Numbered from the stretch's first letter, positions 15,585 to 25,589 are shown. The stretch: 64,000 nt of DNA from Botrimarina colliarenosi (GCF_007859955.1 NZ_SJPR01000001.1:758388-822387); one strand, 5' to 3'. Made by a program: numbers and translations. The notes: generated from the letters alone by a model not told the origin.

Positions 15585-17030
15585 ATGCTTGACTGTCGTA
15601 ACCAGCAACTGATCGACGGCGAATGGGTCGACGCCCTCGGTGGCGATGTCGCGGACGTCGTCGATCCGGCGACGGAGAAAGCGATCGCCTCGGTCCCATT
15701 CGGCGGCGCCGCCGACGCGCAGGCCGCTATCGACGCCGCCGCGACAGCGTTCCCGGCCTGGTCGGGCAAGACCGCGTATCAGCGCGCCGACGTGCTCCGC
15801 ACCGCCGCTTCGCTTCTGCGTGAGCGCCGCGACTCCCTCGCTTCGGTCACTACTGCCGAGAGCGGCAAGCCGCTTGCCGAGTCGAAAGGGGAGTGGACCG
15901 TCGTCGCGGACCTCTTCGACTGGTTCGCCGAAGAGGCTAAGCGCGCGTACGGCCGCACCATCCCCGCAAAAATGCCGGGCCGGCGGTTGATGACGATCGA
16001 GCAGCCGCTGGGCGTGGTCGGCGTCATCACCGCATGGAATTTCCCGGCCTACAACCCGGCCCGCTCGGTCGCGGCGGCGCTGGCGGCGGGCTGTACGGTT
16101 GTCTGCCGGCCCGCCGACGAGACGCCGCTATCGGCGTTCGGCCTTGGCGAAGCGCTCGTCGATGCGGGGCTTCCCGCTGGCGTCGTCAACGTCATCAACG
16201 GCGACCCCGCCGCGATGGCCGGCGCCATGATGGACGACCCGCGTTGTCGCAAAATGAGTTTCACCGGCAGCACCGAGGTCGGTCGCTTGTTGATCCGCCA
16301 ATCGGCCGACACGGTGACCGGCGTGTCGCTCGAGCTGGGCGGCAACGCGCCGGTGATCATCGAGCCCGACGCCATCGAGCGTGCCGGCGCGGCGGCCTTC
16401 GCCAAGACGGCGGTGCTCGCCCGCTTCCGCAACGCGGGGCAGGTTTGCGTCGCGCCGCAGCGGTTCTATGTGCATCGCGACGTGTACGACGCCTTCGTCG
16501 AAGCCGCGACGCCGCTGGTCGCCGCCTACCGCGTCGGTCCCGGCGCTAACGCGACCAGCGACATCGGCCCGCTCATCAACGCCGCGCAGCGCGACCGGGT
16601 CGAACGCCTGCTCGCCGAGCCGCACGGCGGCCGCGTCCTGGCGGGCGGCAAACGCCCGGCCGACCGCCCCAAAGGCTTTTTCTTCGAGCCAACGCTGGTT
16701 GCCGATGTCGCGACTGATTCGGCGTTGTGGCGTGAGGAGACGTTCGGTCCGGTCTTGGCGGTGACGCCGTACGACGAACTCGACGCGGCGATCGCCGACG
16801 CCAACGCGCTGGAGAGCGGCCTCGCCGCGTTTGTGTTTAGCCACGACCTCGCCCGCGCGACGCATGCCTACGAGCGGCTCGAGTACGGCATGGTGGCGGT
16901 CAACGGCTGGGTTCCGCACGCCACCGAAGGGCCGTTCACCGGCTGGAAACAGAGCGGCGTCGGCGCCGAGTCGGGGCCCGAGGGGCTCAGCGAGTACCTC
17001 GAGACGAAGCTCGTTAGTCTTTTCGTGTAG
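15585..17030 (+). CDS. NAD(P)-dependent aldehyde dehydrogenase (succinate-semialdehyde dehydrogenase-like)
   Basis: 481 residues from the ATG at 15585; the in-frame extension upstream is palindromic repeat sequence. Cofactor and substrate motifs: PLGVVGVITAWNFP, the glycine-rich loop FTGSTEVGRLLI, catalytic base Glu250 in SLELGGNAPVI and nucleophile Cys288 in NAGQVCVAPQRF. The C-terminal EETFGPVLAVTPY and WKQSGVGAESG...YLETKLV agree with GabD-type succinate-semialdehyde dehydrogenases, which oxidise semialdehydes to acids. The exact aldehyde is inferred, not shown. It follows the amidohydrolase gene, and a family B palindrome lies 30 nt after its stop. Confidence 0.92.
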   Translation: MLDCRNQQLIDGEWVDALGGDVADVVDPATEKAIASVPFGGAADAQAAIDAAATAFPAWSGKTAYQRADVLRTAASLLRERRDSLASVTTAESGKPLAESKGEWTVVADLFDWFAEEAKRAYGRTIPAKMPGRRLMTIEQPLGVVGVITAWNFPAYNPARSVAAALAAGCTVVCRPADETPLSAFGLGEALVDAGLPAGVVNVINGDPAAMAGAMMDDPRCRKMSFTGSTEVGRLLIRQSADTVTGVSLELGGNAPVIIEPDAIERAGAAAFAKTAVLARFRNAGQVCVAPQRFYVHRDVYDAFVEAATPLVAAYRVGPGANATSDIGPLINAAQRDRVERLLAEPHGGRVLAGGKRPADRPKGFFFEPTLVADVATDSALWREETFGPVLAVTPYDELDAAIADANALESGLAAFVFSHDLARATHAYERLEYGMVAVNGWVPHATEGPFTGWKQSGVGAESGPEGLSEYLETKLVSLFV

Positions 17031-17060
17031 CAGGCGGTTTCTATCGATCGCGACCAGTAC

Positions 17061-17144
17061 GTGGCGCTGCCCGAGGCTAGCGCCTACGGCTCATAAAAAG
17101 CGATCGAATCTTGAGCCGAAGGCGCTAGCCTCGGGCAGCGCTAC
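17061..17144. repeat. Palindromic element, family B
   Basis: 33-nt arms (17061-17093 and 17112-17144) match as reverse complements at about 31 of 33 positions. The core GGCTAGCGCC..CGGCTCA recurs at 43237-43255, and more loosely at 25590-25668 and 53675-53774. It lies between convergent genes. Confidence 0.85.
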
Positions 17145-17171
17145 GAAAAAAGAAAAAGCTGGTGACCCGCG

Positions 17172-17810
17172 TCAACGTGCCGACGGCGGCGCCTCAAACA
17201 GCCGGCAAGCGTACGTCCCGTCTCGCAGCACCCGGCCGTCGTGGCCCGCGGCGCCGGCGAAGTACTCGGTCCGATCGCCGATACCATCGGTCAGTTTTTG
17301 CGAGCTGCGGTAACGGAAACCGACACGCTCGCCCTCTTCTTCGACCCAGTGGAGGAAGATGACGCTGTGCCCCGAGCCCCCTTCACGCCAGAGCTGAACA
17401 AAGTCGCCCGGCTGCGCTTCTTCAAAGGGGACCGCTCTGCCGATGCCGAGGTTCTCGACGGCCAGGACGACGAGGGTCTTGTCGCCCCCCGGCGCGCCGT
17501 ACCAGTCCTTCAGGAACTGGCGCGCGTCCTCGACCGACTTGTCGGCGAGCAGGCCGCGCTCTTCGGCTGTACGCATCGCGACGGCAAAGGTGTAGCCGCA
17601 GCAAAAGCTGCCGTCGGGGTTGGCTTCGAGCAAGCAGGCGTCCTTAAAGACGACCGGCTCCTTCACCCCTGTCGCGCCAGCGGTCCAGTCGTAGCCACCG
17701 CCATCGGGGAACGACCGGGCGATCTCGATGACATCCGCCGCCGCAGCTGTGCCCGCACCACAGGTGATTTCTGCCGCGACGAGTAGTAGCAAAGCGAAGG
17801 CGATACGCAT
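17172..17810 (-). CDS. Secreted NlpC/P60- or CHAP-like putative peptidase
   Basis: 212 residues from MRIAFALLLLVAAEITCGAGTAAAA, a signal peptide. The mature part contains GSFCCGYTFAVAMRTAEERG, placing a Cys at the start of a helix, then QPGDFVQLWREGG and SGHSVIFLHWV, placing a His at a strand, and later RTEYFAG. A Cys-helix, 'pGDfv.lw', 'GHsviFl' order is that of papain-like NlpC/P60 and CHAP amidases, which cut peptidoglycan peptides. Whether the enzyme is active, and on what, is uncertain: planctomycetes have thin peptidoglycan. The start was moved to M9 of the longest frame because of the leader. Confidence 0.65.
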   Translation of the reverse strand: MRIAFALLLLVAAEITCGAGTAAAADVIEIARSFPDGGGYDWTAGATGVKEPVVFKDACLLEANPDGSFCCGYTFAVAMRTAEERGLLADKSVEDARQFLKDWYGAPGGDKTLVVLAVENLGIGRAVPFEEAQPGDFVQLWREGGSGHSVIFLHWVEEEGERVGFRYRSSQKLTDGIGDRTEYFAGAAGHDGRVLRDGTYACRLFEAPPSAR

Positions 17811-17875
17811 CAATCCGAGTGGGCTGGGGGCCAAGAGCCGTGATCTTTCTCCCAGCCTACTCTGAAGCGTCGGCC

Positions 17876-18220
17876 TTAAGCCAGCAGGTCGAGATGGTGC
17901 TCGTCTTCATCCGGTGGGCCGTTGTCGGGCGGCTCGCCTGCGGACGAGGCTTGCTCGGCGGCCGCTTCCTCCTCGGGCTCTGCCGACTCGTCGTTGCTGC
18001 GTTCCCACAGGCGCCGGCCGTCGGCGTCGCGGTCGGCGGTTCCTTGGTCCTCTTCGGTCTGGCCAATGCCGGCCGACTTCTCGGCCCGCAGGTCGAGTTG
18101 ATCGGCGGTCTCCTTCACCGCAGAGTCGCGCGCCGCGCGCTCCGAGGTCGCTCCCTTGGTCTGCGACAGCGGCGATCCGGCCGTGCTGCCGATGATTCCT
18201 CCCAGCGGTCCCATGCTCAT
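17876..18220 (-). CDS. Small acidic protein of planctomycete type, function unknown
   Basis: 114 residues, no cysteine, no hydrophobic helix. The N-terminus MSMGPLGGIIGSTAGSPLSQ is glycine-rich; then comes a charged helical part (TSERAARDSAVKETADQLDLRAEKSAGIGQT) and the segment TADRDADGRRLWE. The tail is Glu/Pro-rich. I recall small planctomycete proteins with the same opening and the same 'RDADGRrlWe' block, but this was not searched. The gene lies between the secreted peptidase-like gene and the AsmA-like gene, all on the minus strand. It is probably intrinsically disordered and cytoplasmic. Confidence 0.6.
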   Translation of the reverse strand: MSMGPLGGIIGSTAGSPLSQTKGATSERAARDSAVKETADQLDLRAEKSAGIGQTEEDQGTADRDADGRRLWERSNDESAEPEEEAAAEQASSAGEPPDNGPPDEDEHHLDLLA

Positions 18221-18316
18221 AGCGATGGTGGGGGTGAAGTGGCGACGTGTCTTGCGGGGTGACCTCTCGGTGAAGGGTAGCTTTCTTTAGACGCGGGGCG
18301 GCAACTTAACAGCGTC

Positions 18317-21300
18317 TTATCGGCGGGTTGCCGCCGGGGTGCGGACGGCGTTGGACGCGGCGGCGCGGGCCCCCAGGTCGGATTGGAGTTGTTCGAAGAC
18401 GTTGCCGACGGCCGGGAGCACCTCACGGCGGACCTCGGGCGAGTCGATCGGCCCGACAACCCTTAGCCGCAGCAGTTGCTCGCTGGCGGAGCTGACGAAC
18501 GCCTTTAGCACCGGCACCGCGAATTCGGTGCGGCCGACAATGCTGGCGAACGTCAAGTCAACGTCGCGCTGGAGCGTCGCCGTGCCGCGGCCGTAGAGGC
18601 TGACGGCGTCGCCCTTGAGGTCGAAGTTCTCGAAGTGGATGTCGTTCCCTTCGAGGCGGAACTTGGTCGAGAGCTGGTTGAACGCCGTGTTGTCGGGCGC
18701 GCGGTTCCGCAGGTACTTCAGCAGGCTGAGGAAGAGCGGCAGCTCGTAGAGGTCGGCGTCGTTGACCTCGAGGGCGCCCTCGCCGGTGAGGCCATAGATC
18801 GACGCGCCAACGCCTTGGAACTTCAGCTGCCCGTCGAGGCTGCCGTGCAGCGTCTCGGGGCGGCGGAGCCACTCCGTCGAGAGCCGCGTCACGTCGATGT
18901 TGTTCAAGCCGATCGCCAGACCGTAGCGGGTTTGGCCGCCGTGGCGGATCCAGCTGTTGAGCTCGACCGCGCCGCCGTACGCCTTGGCCTGGAGGGTGCG
19001 GGCTTCGCCGCTCTGTAGCTTCCGCGCCGCGCCCTCGCCGAGGAAGCAGTCGGAACCGTCGGCCCAGATCGGGCCGCGGACCTGCGTCAGCTGCAGGTCG
19101 TTCCAGAACAGCGAGTCGAGGTCGAGTTCGCCGGCGGTGGTCGCCGACGCGCCGTCGCTCTGCCCGCTCAGCCGGACGACCCCCGACACGCCGTCGATCG
19201 GCACGCCCGGGTTGAGCGACGCCTGATGACAATTGAGGCCGACCCGCCACCGCGCGGCGACCGGCCCGTTGGCGCCGGGCCCCTTGGTGACTTCGAACCG
19301 GCTGTCGAACAGGCCGAACGCCCCTTGGGGCTCGATCTCTTCGATCACGGCCCGCAACCCGGCGGGGGCGGCGAGCAAGAAGTCGCGGTTGAAGTCGAGC
19401 CGGTCGACGTTGAGTTCGGTGAGGTCGAGCTTCCACGCGCCCGCTTCCTGCGCCTCCCACGCGCCGTTCGCCATGTAGATGGTTCGGCCATGCTCGGCGC
19501 GGGCCTGCTGCATGGTGAGGCGGTCGTCGGCCCAGTAGAAGTCGCCGTCGACCCGTTCCAGGCGGTAGCGGTTGCCGCTCTCGGAGAGGGGGGGTTCGAC
19601 CGCCAAGTTCTGCTGGTGCGGCGTCATTTTGAGTCGCACCGTCGGTTCGAGCTGGCCGCACTCGCGCGCGATATCGGCGACGAAGTCGATCTGCCCCCGC
19701 GGCCGCATCAAGGTCCACGCCTGTTGGGCGTTCTCGGGCAGGGCGTCGTACAGCGTCTGGTCGAGCGGCGCCGCTTCGCCGGAGAGCTGCAGGTCGAACC
19801 GGCACGACCCTTCGCGCGGTTCGAGGGATCCAAACCCTTCGGCCAGCGTACGCCCCTGGGTGTCGCGGCTACGGAGCTCGTAGAACTTCCATTCCTTGCC
19901 CCGCTGCTCGATCCAACCGGTGACGTGGCTCAGGGGGTAGGGAAAACGGTCGTAGAGCATCCGGCAATCGACGAGCCGCATGTTGAGGGCGATCGCCGGT
20001 TCGAGCTCTTCCTCGTTGATTCGCTCAGCGCGCCAGCGGACATCGATCCGGCCCGTCGGGTGGAGCGATTCCACGAAGCGGCGGGCCTCTTCGTCGGGGA
20101 TCGCCGCCACCAGACGCTCGGAGATCGGCACGCTATTGCCCGCCACCTCGACCCAGCCGGGCGGCATCTTCGGCGGGGGGTCGGTCGAAGCCGACCGGCC
20201 GAATGAGACGCCGTGGAACGCGGCGGTGATGACGACCGGGGCGCCGTCGGCTTGGCCTTGCAAGCGGACGTCGATCGTCGCGTCGCCGGGCGCCGGTGGG
20301 GTGGGGTCCTCGCTGACGCCGCCGTTGACCAGGATTTGCCCCGTCGCGTTGGTGAGCCGGTAAGGGAACTTCTCGGCGTCCTCGAACGAAGCGTCGCGGG
20401 CGGTGATCGTAGCGCGGGGCGCCCACACGCGGCCATCAAACGAGACATCGACCGCCACGTCGGCGCGCCCCAGCGGGCGGAACCGCTGCCAGGCGTTGGC
20501 GGCCTTGGCGGGCAGCATGCCGGTAGGCGTGGCGGCGAGGTCGAAGTCGTCCATCCGGCAGCGGACGGCTAGCGGGGCGAAGAAGCCCCAGCCTTCGCGC
20601 CGTCCCGCCAGACGAATCACCGAGTCGCCCCAACGGGCGCCGGCGTTGTCGATCCGCAGGCCGCCGGGCGTCGCTTCGCCGACGATTTTGACTTCCGTGA
20701 GCGGTCGTTTCAGCGCGGCGAGTCGCGCCTCGCCGCCGGCGAAGTTGAAGGCGGTCCGCCAGTCGAGCTTCCCGCCGGCCGGCTGGCTCACTTCGCCGCT
20801 GAACGACACCGCGCCGCGGAGCGGCAACGCCATCGGGCGGATGAACCCGAAGTGCGCCAACGAGCCCATCAACTCGCTCGTCGTCTGAACCCCTTCGGCT
20901 TTGTACTCCAGGCGGAACTGCGACCCGTCCGCCGCGACGACGCCCCGCGCTTCGACGGTCCGGGCGATCGTGTCCCGCGCCGTGATAACGACATTCAGCT
21001 GTTTGTTGGAGTCCGCGACGGGGTCGATCGTGGCGTGGAGGTGGTGCAGGCCGAGCGTCTGTCCCTTGCCGCGCGCCTCGCTGGTGAGCAGCACGGTGGC
21101 GTTCTGCAAATCGACGCGCGGTATCGGCGCGCCACCGCTCCGGCGGAACTGGAAGTCGGCGACGTTCCACGTGCCGTCCTCGCGCTTGGTGATCGCGAGC
21201 CGCGGCGCCTTGGCGACGATCCGCGTGATCACCGGCTTGCCACGCATCAGCGAGGCGACGTCGAACTGGCCCTGGACGTGGAGCTCGTCGATCTGCAGCA

Positions 21301-21532
21301 CGCCCCGCGGCGGGCGCCAGTTGAGCCGCTCGACGATCTCGACGTTGTACATCGTGACGCCTTGGCCGGGCGTGTACCGGGCGGCCCCGACGCGCGCCAC
21401 AAACGACGGCTCACAGTGCCGGTTGAGCGCCGCCTCGCAGAGGCGCTGGGCCTCGTCGTCGAGGCGGAAGTAGAGAAACACCGCCAGCGCAGCGGCGAGC
21501 ACCGCCACCAGCGTCAAGACGCCGCGGAACAA
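18317..21532 (-). CDS. AsmA-like / YhdP-like large envelope protein
   Basis: 1071 residues. An N-terminal transmembrane helix (LTLVAVLAAALAVFLYFRL) anchors a very long, beta-strand-rich extracytoplasmic body with repeated 'D...a.G..........l...' elements. Near the C-terminus, GEGALEVNDADLYELPLFLSLLKYL and FRLEGNDIHFENFDLKGDAVSLYGRGTATL match the AsmA C-terminal module. AsmA, TamB and YhdP proteins form bridge-like grooves carrying phospholipid between inner and outer membranes (known for the family). This one is of the size and order expected for such a bridge. It follows tilS on the same strand after 175 nt. Confidence 0.83.
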   Translation of the reverse strand: MFRGVLTLVAVLAAALAVFLYFRLDDEAQRLCEAALNRHCEPSFVARVGAARYTPGQGVTMYNVEIVERLNWRPPRGVLQIDELHVQGQFDVASLMRGKPVITRIVAKAPRLAITKREDGTWNVADFQFRRSGGAPIPRVDLQNATVLLTSEARGKGQTLGLHHLHATIDPVADSNKQLNVVITARDTIARTVEARGVVAADGSQFRLEYKAEGVQTTSELMGSLAHFGFIRPMALPLRGAVSFSGEVSQPAGGKLDWRTAFNFAGGEARLAALKRPLTEVKIVGEATPGGLRIDNAGARWGDSVIRLAGRREGWGFFAPLAVRCRMDDFDLAATPTGMLPAKAANAWQRFRPLGRADVAVDVSFDGRVWAPRATITARDASFEDAEKFPYRLTNATGQILVNGGVSEDPTPPAPGDATIDVRLQGQADGAPVVITAAFHGVSFGRSASTDPPPKMPPGWVEVAGNSVPISERLVAAIPDEEARRFVESLHPTGRIDVRWRAERINEEELEPAIALNMRLVDCRMLYDRFPYPLSHVTGWIEQRGKEWKFYELRSRDTQGRTLAEGFGSLEPREGSCRFDLQLSGEAAPLDQTLYDALPENAQQAWTLMRPRGQIDFVADIARECGQLEPTVRLKMTPHQQNLAVEPPLSESGNRYRLERVDGDFYWADDRLTMQQARAEHGRTIYMANGAWEAQEAGAWKLDLTELNVDRLDFNRDFLLAAPAGLRAVIEEIEPQGAFGLFDSRFEVTKGPGANGPVAARWRVGLNCHQASLNPGVPIDGVSGVVRLSGQSDGASATTAGELDLDSLFWNDLQLTQVRGPIWADGSDCFLGEGAARKLQSGEARTLQAKAYGGAVELNSWIRHGGQTRYGLAIGLNNIDVTRLSTEWLRRPETLHGSLDGQLKFQGVGASIYGLTGEGALEVNDADLYELPLFLSLLKYLRNRAPDNTAFNQLSTKFRLEGNDIHFENFDLKGDAVSLYGRGTATLQRDVDLTFASIVGRTEFAVPVLKAFVSSASEQLLRLRVVGPIDSPEVRREVLPAVGNVFEQLQSDLGARAAASNAVRTPAATRR

Positions 21533-21707
21533 CGACCAGCACGAGTTGACTACGCGTCCGAAAATAGCGAGACGTCCGTCCTTGGAGCGGTCCCGGCGTC
21601 GCGAGTCCCGACGATCCGTCGCCAGGCAGGAGTTCGCGTCGCTGGAGAGTGGCTTCCTTGCAACTCTTTTTCGACCGCCAGAGGGTAGGCCGCCCCTAGG
21701 AATACGG

Positions 21708-22805
21708 TCAACACGAGCCTTCGCTCGGCGGCCGTGCTAGCGTGAGCCGGTCGTCACGGCGTTCGACACGGACTTTGCCGGGGAGAATCACCGCCGCGGC
21801 GGGCGCGGATTGGGTCGCCAGATCGGTTAGCTGGCGCCAATGCCGCGCGGTCATCGCCTGCTGCGGCCACCGCGCGCGACGCCAGACGGCCCGCAGAGCC
21901 TCGGTGACTAAAGGCCGTGGGCTTTGGGCAAAAAGGGCGGTCTGCAGCGTGACGCTGTCCGCCGCGTTCTCCGCCATGGCCTCCGTCTCTAGCTCCCCCA
22001 CCAGCAAGGCCCCGTCGAGCAGCGACTCGGCCAGCGTCGCAACGAGGTCGGCCGTCTCAGCGGCGCGCGTTGCGAACGCCGCCAAGTCCTGCCGCACGGC
22101 GGGAAATCGCTCTGCCAGCAGCGGCAGCACCGCGCCACGCAGCCAGTTGCGTGTGTAGGCGTCGTCGGCGTTGGACACGTCCTCACGGTATGGCTGGCGT
22201 AAATCGGCAAGATAGGCAAGCACGTCGTCACGCGTCGCCCCAAGTAGCGGCCGGACCAGCGTGCAGCTCTCCGACAGGGGCGCCGTCGCCCGGATGCCCG
22301 CCGCGCCACGGGGACCGGCGCCGCGGAGCAGGCGGAAGAGGACCGTCTCGGCCTGGTCGTCGGCGGTGTGGCCGGTCGCCAGGTAGCGGGCGCCGAGCTC
22401 GTCGGTCGCCCGTCGGTAGAAGCCGCGTCGCTCGTCGCGGAGCGCTTCCTCGCTGCGGGGGCCCACGATCGGGGCGGCTTCGGCAACGCAGCGGGCATCG
22501 TGGGCCGCCGCGAGTTTGGCGACCCAGCTAGCGTCGGCCTCGGATTGGTCGCCGCGGACCCGGTGGTCGTAGTGCAATACGACGACATCACCCCGACCGC
22601 CACCCGCCTGCTTTTCAGCGAGCAGCCAGCGGAAAAGGGCGACGCTATCGGCGCCTCCCGAGACGGCGACCGCGACCCGCACGTCACGCCAGAGTTCCGG
22701 TGGAGAAGCCTCCGCCGCTAGCGCCGACAAACGCGGTGACAGCAGCGTGTCACTGCTCGCGGAGAGGCTGGCCTGCGGCCTGGTTGGGGACGCCCTATCT
22801 TGCAT
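21708..22805 (-). CDS. tilS: tRNA(Ile)-lysidine synthase TilS
   Basis: 365 residues from the ATG at 22805; the frame extends to 22922 but the upstream codons look non-coding. The ATP pyrophosphatase P-loop SGGADS is at about residues 49-54. It is followed by HYDHRVRGDQSEAD, TGHTADDQAETVLFRLLRGAG and NWLRGAVLPLL, the standard TilS series. TilS attaches lysine to cytidine 34 of the AUA-reading tRNA, an essential step for isoleucine decoding. The C-terminal region is short, so the extra tRNA-binding domain of the E. coli enzyme is reduced or partial. Confidence 0.92.
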   Translation of the reverse strand: MQDRASPTRPQASLSASSDTLLSPRLSALAAEASPPELWRDVRVAVAVSGGADSVALFRWLLAEKQAGGGRGDVVVLHYDHRVRGDQSEADASWVAKLAAAHDARCVAEAAPIVGPRSEEALRDERRGFYRRATDELGARYLATGHTADDQAETVLFRLLRGAGPRGAAGIRATAPLSESCTLVRPLLGATRDDVLAYLADLRQPYREDVSNADDAYTRNWLRGAVLPLLAERFPAVRQDLAAFATRAAETADLVATLAESLLDGALLVGELETEAMAENAADSVTLQTALFAQSPRPLVTEALRAVWRRARWPQQAMTARHWRQLTDLATQSAPAAAVILPGKVRVERRDDRLTLARPPSEGSC

Positions 22806-23112
22806 CGTGCCAAGAGTTTCGGTAAACACGCGGGCTAGCCAAACCGGGTTGTCGCCACGCGGCGACCGGTGACTGGCAGCTTCGAGATAGCAGCGGCAGC
22901 GGCGTTGTTCCCCGGCGGGCAAGTGGTCTCGATTGCCCGGCGAAGCGACGCGGCGTCGCCATCACCAATACACCAAACCGCGTCTTCTCTCACCCCAGCG
23001 CGGGGCGTCGCCGTCCCGAAGCGTAATCTCCGCATCGCTGCAGGTTTAGGGATCGACCGCGGACCAGCAGGGCCCTCCATGGCAGGGGACGCCCGATGGG
23101 ACTTGCCGATCC
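22806..23112. other. Divergent intergenic region tilS / rny
   Basis: About 307 nt between divergent genes. I see no gene, no strong promoter pair and no palindrome here. A poorly conserved plus-strand frame from 22869 has the composition of a chance frame. Confidence 0.5.
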
Positions 23113-24663
23113 ATGCAAAACTTGATCTATGCCGCGATAGCCCTTATCGCCGCCCTGATGGGGATGGGCGTGGTTTTGTGGCTGGGTCGACTCCGCAAGT
23201 GGGACGCCGAAAAGGAAGCCGCCCAGATCCTCGAACGGGCCGAGCTCGAAGCCAAGAGCCGCCTGAAAGACGCGGCGATCGAGGCCAAAGAACTCGCCAT
23301 CGTCGAGAAATCGCGGATCGAGCAGCAGCTCTCCGACTCGCGCGAGAAGCTGCACGAGCGCGAGCGGCTGCTCGACAAACGCGACGACTCGCTCGCCTCG
23401 CGCGACGATCAACTCTCCAAGCAAGAGAAGATGGTCGAGAGCAACCAACGCCGGCTGACTGAAAAGCTCGCCGACGTTGACGTCCGCGCCAAAGAGCTCG
23501 AGAACCTGCTGGACGTCCAGCGGCAGGCCCTCCACAAGGCGAGCGGCCTCGGCCCCGACGAGGCCCGCAAGCTGTTGCTCGAACGGCTCGATTCGGAGCT
23601 CTCTCACGAGCAGGGCGTCCGCATCATGGAGGCCGAGAAGCAGCTGGTGCAGAAGGTCGACGCCAAGGCGAAAGAGTTGCTGATCACCTCGATACAGCGC
23701 TTCGCCGCCGCCCACACCGCCGAATCGACCACCAGCACGGTCGACATCCCCAGCGACGAGATGAAGGGCCGCATCATCGGCCGCGAAGGCCGCAACATCC
23801 GGACCTTCGAGAAAGAGACCGGCGTCGACGTCATCATCGACGACACGCCCGGCGTCGTGATCGTGAGCTCGTTCGACCCGGTGCGGCGGCAGATCGCCCA
23901 GCTGGCCCTGACAAAGCTGATCGCCGACGGCCGGATCCACCCCAGCCGCATCGAAGAGCTCGTCGCGGAGACCGGCGCCGAGGTCGAGAAGCTGCTCGTC
24001 CGCTACGGCGAGGAAGCCGCCCAAGAGGTCGATATCCGCGGGCTCCACCCGAAGGTGATCCAGCTGCTCGGCCGCTTGCACTACCGCACTAGCTATAGCC
24101 AGAACGTGCTGCGGCACTCGATCGAGGTGGCGTTCGTCACCGGCATGCTGGCCGAGGAACTCGGCTACGACGGCGACCTGGCCCGCCGCGCCGGCCTGCT
24201 GCACGACATCGGCAAGGCGGCCGACCACGACACCGAGGGGGGCCACCCCAAGATCGGCGCCGACCTGCTCAAGCGTTACGGCGAGAACGAGGTCGTCGTC
24301 CACGCCGCGCTCGGCCACCATGACGACATCCGTCCCGACATGCCGTACACCGTGATGTGCGCGGCGGCGGACGCCTGCAGCGCGTCGCGTCCCGGCGCCC
24401 GGCGCGAGACGCTCGACCGCTATATCAAGCGGATGCAAGAGCTCGAGTCGATCGCCTCGGCGTTCGACGGCGTCCACCAAGCGTTCGCCATCCAGGCGGG
24501 CCGCGAGGTGCGCGTCATCGCTAAGACCAACCAGACAACCGACGAGTCGGCCGCCAAGGTCTGCCGCGACATCGCGAAGGCGTTCGAGGCGCAGCTCACT
24601 TATCCCGGCGAGATCCGCGTCACGATGATCCGCGAAACGCGGTTCACCGAGATGGCGAAGTGA
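23113..24663 (+). CDS. rny: Ribonuclease Y
   Basis: 516 residues, the usual length. An N-terminal transmembrane helix ([21 protein letters not shown]) is followed by a long charged coiled coil to about residue 190. The KH domain motif [15 protein letters not shown] starts at about 219. The HD phosphohydrolase domain has His364-Asp365 in LLHDIGKA, plus GHHDDI. Rny is a membrane-tethered endoribonuclease that starts mRNA decay. The next gene on the same strand is ymdB, the usual partner. The spacer between them is filled by a family C palindrome beginning 4 nt after the rny stop, which could affect co-expression. Confidence 0.96.
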   Translation: MQNLIYAAIALIAALMGMGVVLWLGRLRKWDAEKEAAQILERAELEAKSRLKDAAIEAKELAIVEKSRIEQQLSDSREKLHERERLLDKRDDSLASRDDQLSKQEKMVESNQRRLTEKLADVDVRAKELENLLDVQRQALHKASGLGPDEARKLLLERLDSELSHEQGVRIMEAEKQLVQKVDAKAKELLITSIQRFAAAHTAESTTSTVDIPSDEMKGRIIGREGRNIRTFEKETGVDVIIDDTPGVVIVSSFDPVRRQIAQLALTKLIADGRIHPSRIEELVAETGAEVEKLLVRYGEEAAQEVDIRGLHPKVIQLLGRLHYRTSYSQNVLRHSIEVAFVTGMLAEELGYDGDLARRAGLLHDIGKAADHDTEGGHPKIGADLLKRYGENEVVVHAALGHHDDIRPDMPYTVMCAAADACSASRPGARRETLDRYIKRMQELESIASAFDGVHQAFAIQAGREVRVIAKTNQTTDESAAKVCRDIAKAFEAQLTYPGEIRVTMIRETRFTEMAK

Positions 24664-24666
24664 GGT

Positions 24667-24764
24667 GGATTGCGGATTGGAGATTTCGGATTGCGGATTG
24701 ATTCGCAAGCAAATCCCCCCCGCCTTTTCTTGAATCCGCAATCCAAAATCCCCATTCCGCAATT
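24667..24764. repeat. Palindromic element, family C (complete)
   Basis: Left arm 24667-24699 (GGATTGCGGATTGG...) and right arm 24733-24764 (AATCCGCAATCC...) are imperfect reverse complements. The element starts 4 nt after the rny stop and ends 2 nt before the ymdB ATG at 24767, so it makes up essentially the whole spacer. Confidence 0.85.
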
Positions 24765-24766
24765 GC

Positions 24767-25573
24767 ATGCTTCTCCTCTTCATCGGTGACGTCGTCGGCA
24801 GGCCGGGGCGGGAGATCATCCAGCAGGCGCTGCCGGGGCTGCGGGCGGAGCGCAAGATTGACCTGGTCGTCTGCAACGCCGAGAACGCCGCCGCCGGGTC
24901 GGGCTACACGCCAAAGATCCACGCCTCGCTGATGAAGGCGGGCGTCGACGCCATCACGCTCGGCGACCACGTCTACCGTCGTCGTGAAGTGCTGCCCCTT
25001 CTCGAGTCGGCCGACAACGTCGTGCGGCCCAGCAATCTGCCGGCCGAGGCGACCGGCCGCCGCTGGGCGGTGGTGACGACGAAGTCCGGCGATCGCGCGT
25101 TCATCGCCTGCGCGCTGGGCCAGCTCTTCATGCGGCCGATCGACAGCCCGTTCCGAGCGCTCGACGCGGCGCTCGCCGAGGCGCCTTCCGACGTGAAGGT
25201 CCGCTTCGTCGACTTCCACGCCGAGGCGACCAGTGAGATGCAGTCGATGGGCCGCTACCTGGACGGCCGCGTCTCGGCCGTGCTCGGGACGCACACCCAC
25301 GTGGCGACCGCCGACGAGTGCGTGCTGCCCGGCGGCACAGCGTTTCAATGCGATGTCGGCATGACCGGCCCGCACGACAGCATCCTCGGCCGCCGGGTCG
25401 ACCGGGTGCTAGCGGCGACGCTCACCGGGATGCCGCACCCGTTCGACGTCGCCGAAGGGGACCCGCGGCTCAACGGCGCGCTGGTTGATATCGATCCCGA
25501 GACCGGCCTCGCCCGGTCGATCGAGCGCGTTTCGGTCAACGAGGTGGAAGCCAAGCGGCTAAGCCAGCTCTAG
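24767..25573 (+). CDS. ymdB: YmdB-type metallophosphoesterase
   Basis: 268 residues, the family length. Motifs FIGDVVGRPGRE, VVCNAENAAAGSGYT, DAITLGDHVYRRRE, FVDFHAEATSEMQSMGRYLDG, LGTHTHVATADE and DVGMTGPHDSILG give the di-metal site of the TIGR00282/YmdB family. The homologue in Bacillus subtilis is a 2',3'- and 3',5'-cyclic-nucleotide phosphodiesterase that influences biofilm and motility gene expression, probably through Rny. The gene order rny-ymdB is conserved in many bacteria. The spacer holds no Shine-Dalgarno site, only the repeat. Confidence 0.93.
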   Translation: MLLLFIGDVVGRPGREIIQQALPGLRAERKIDLVVCNAENAAAGSGYTPKIHASLMKAGVDAITLGDHVYRRREVLPLLESADNVVRPSNLPAEATGRRWAVVTTKSGDRAFIACALGQLFMRPIDSPFRALDAALAEAPSDVKVRFVDFHAEATSEMQSMGRYLDGRVSAVLGTHTHVATADECVLPGGTAFQCDVGMTGPHDSILGRRVDRVLAATLTGMPHPFDVAEGDPRLNGALVDIDPETGLARSIERVSVNEVEAKRLSQL

Positions 25574-25589
25574 ACCTGCCCTAGAGAAA

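Noticed and set aside
22990..24876. 628-codon minus-strand open frame opposite rny
   Set aside because: It is an antisense shadow of a well-identified gene in GC-rich DNA: Asp/Val/Leu/Arg-biased with no motif.
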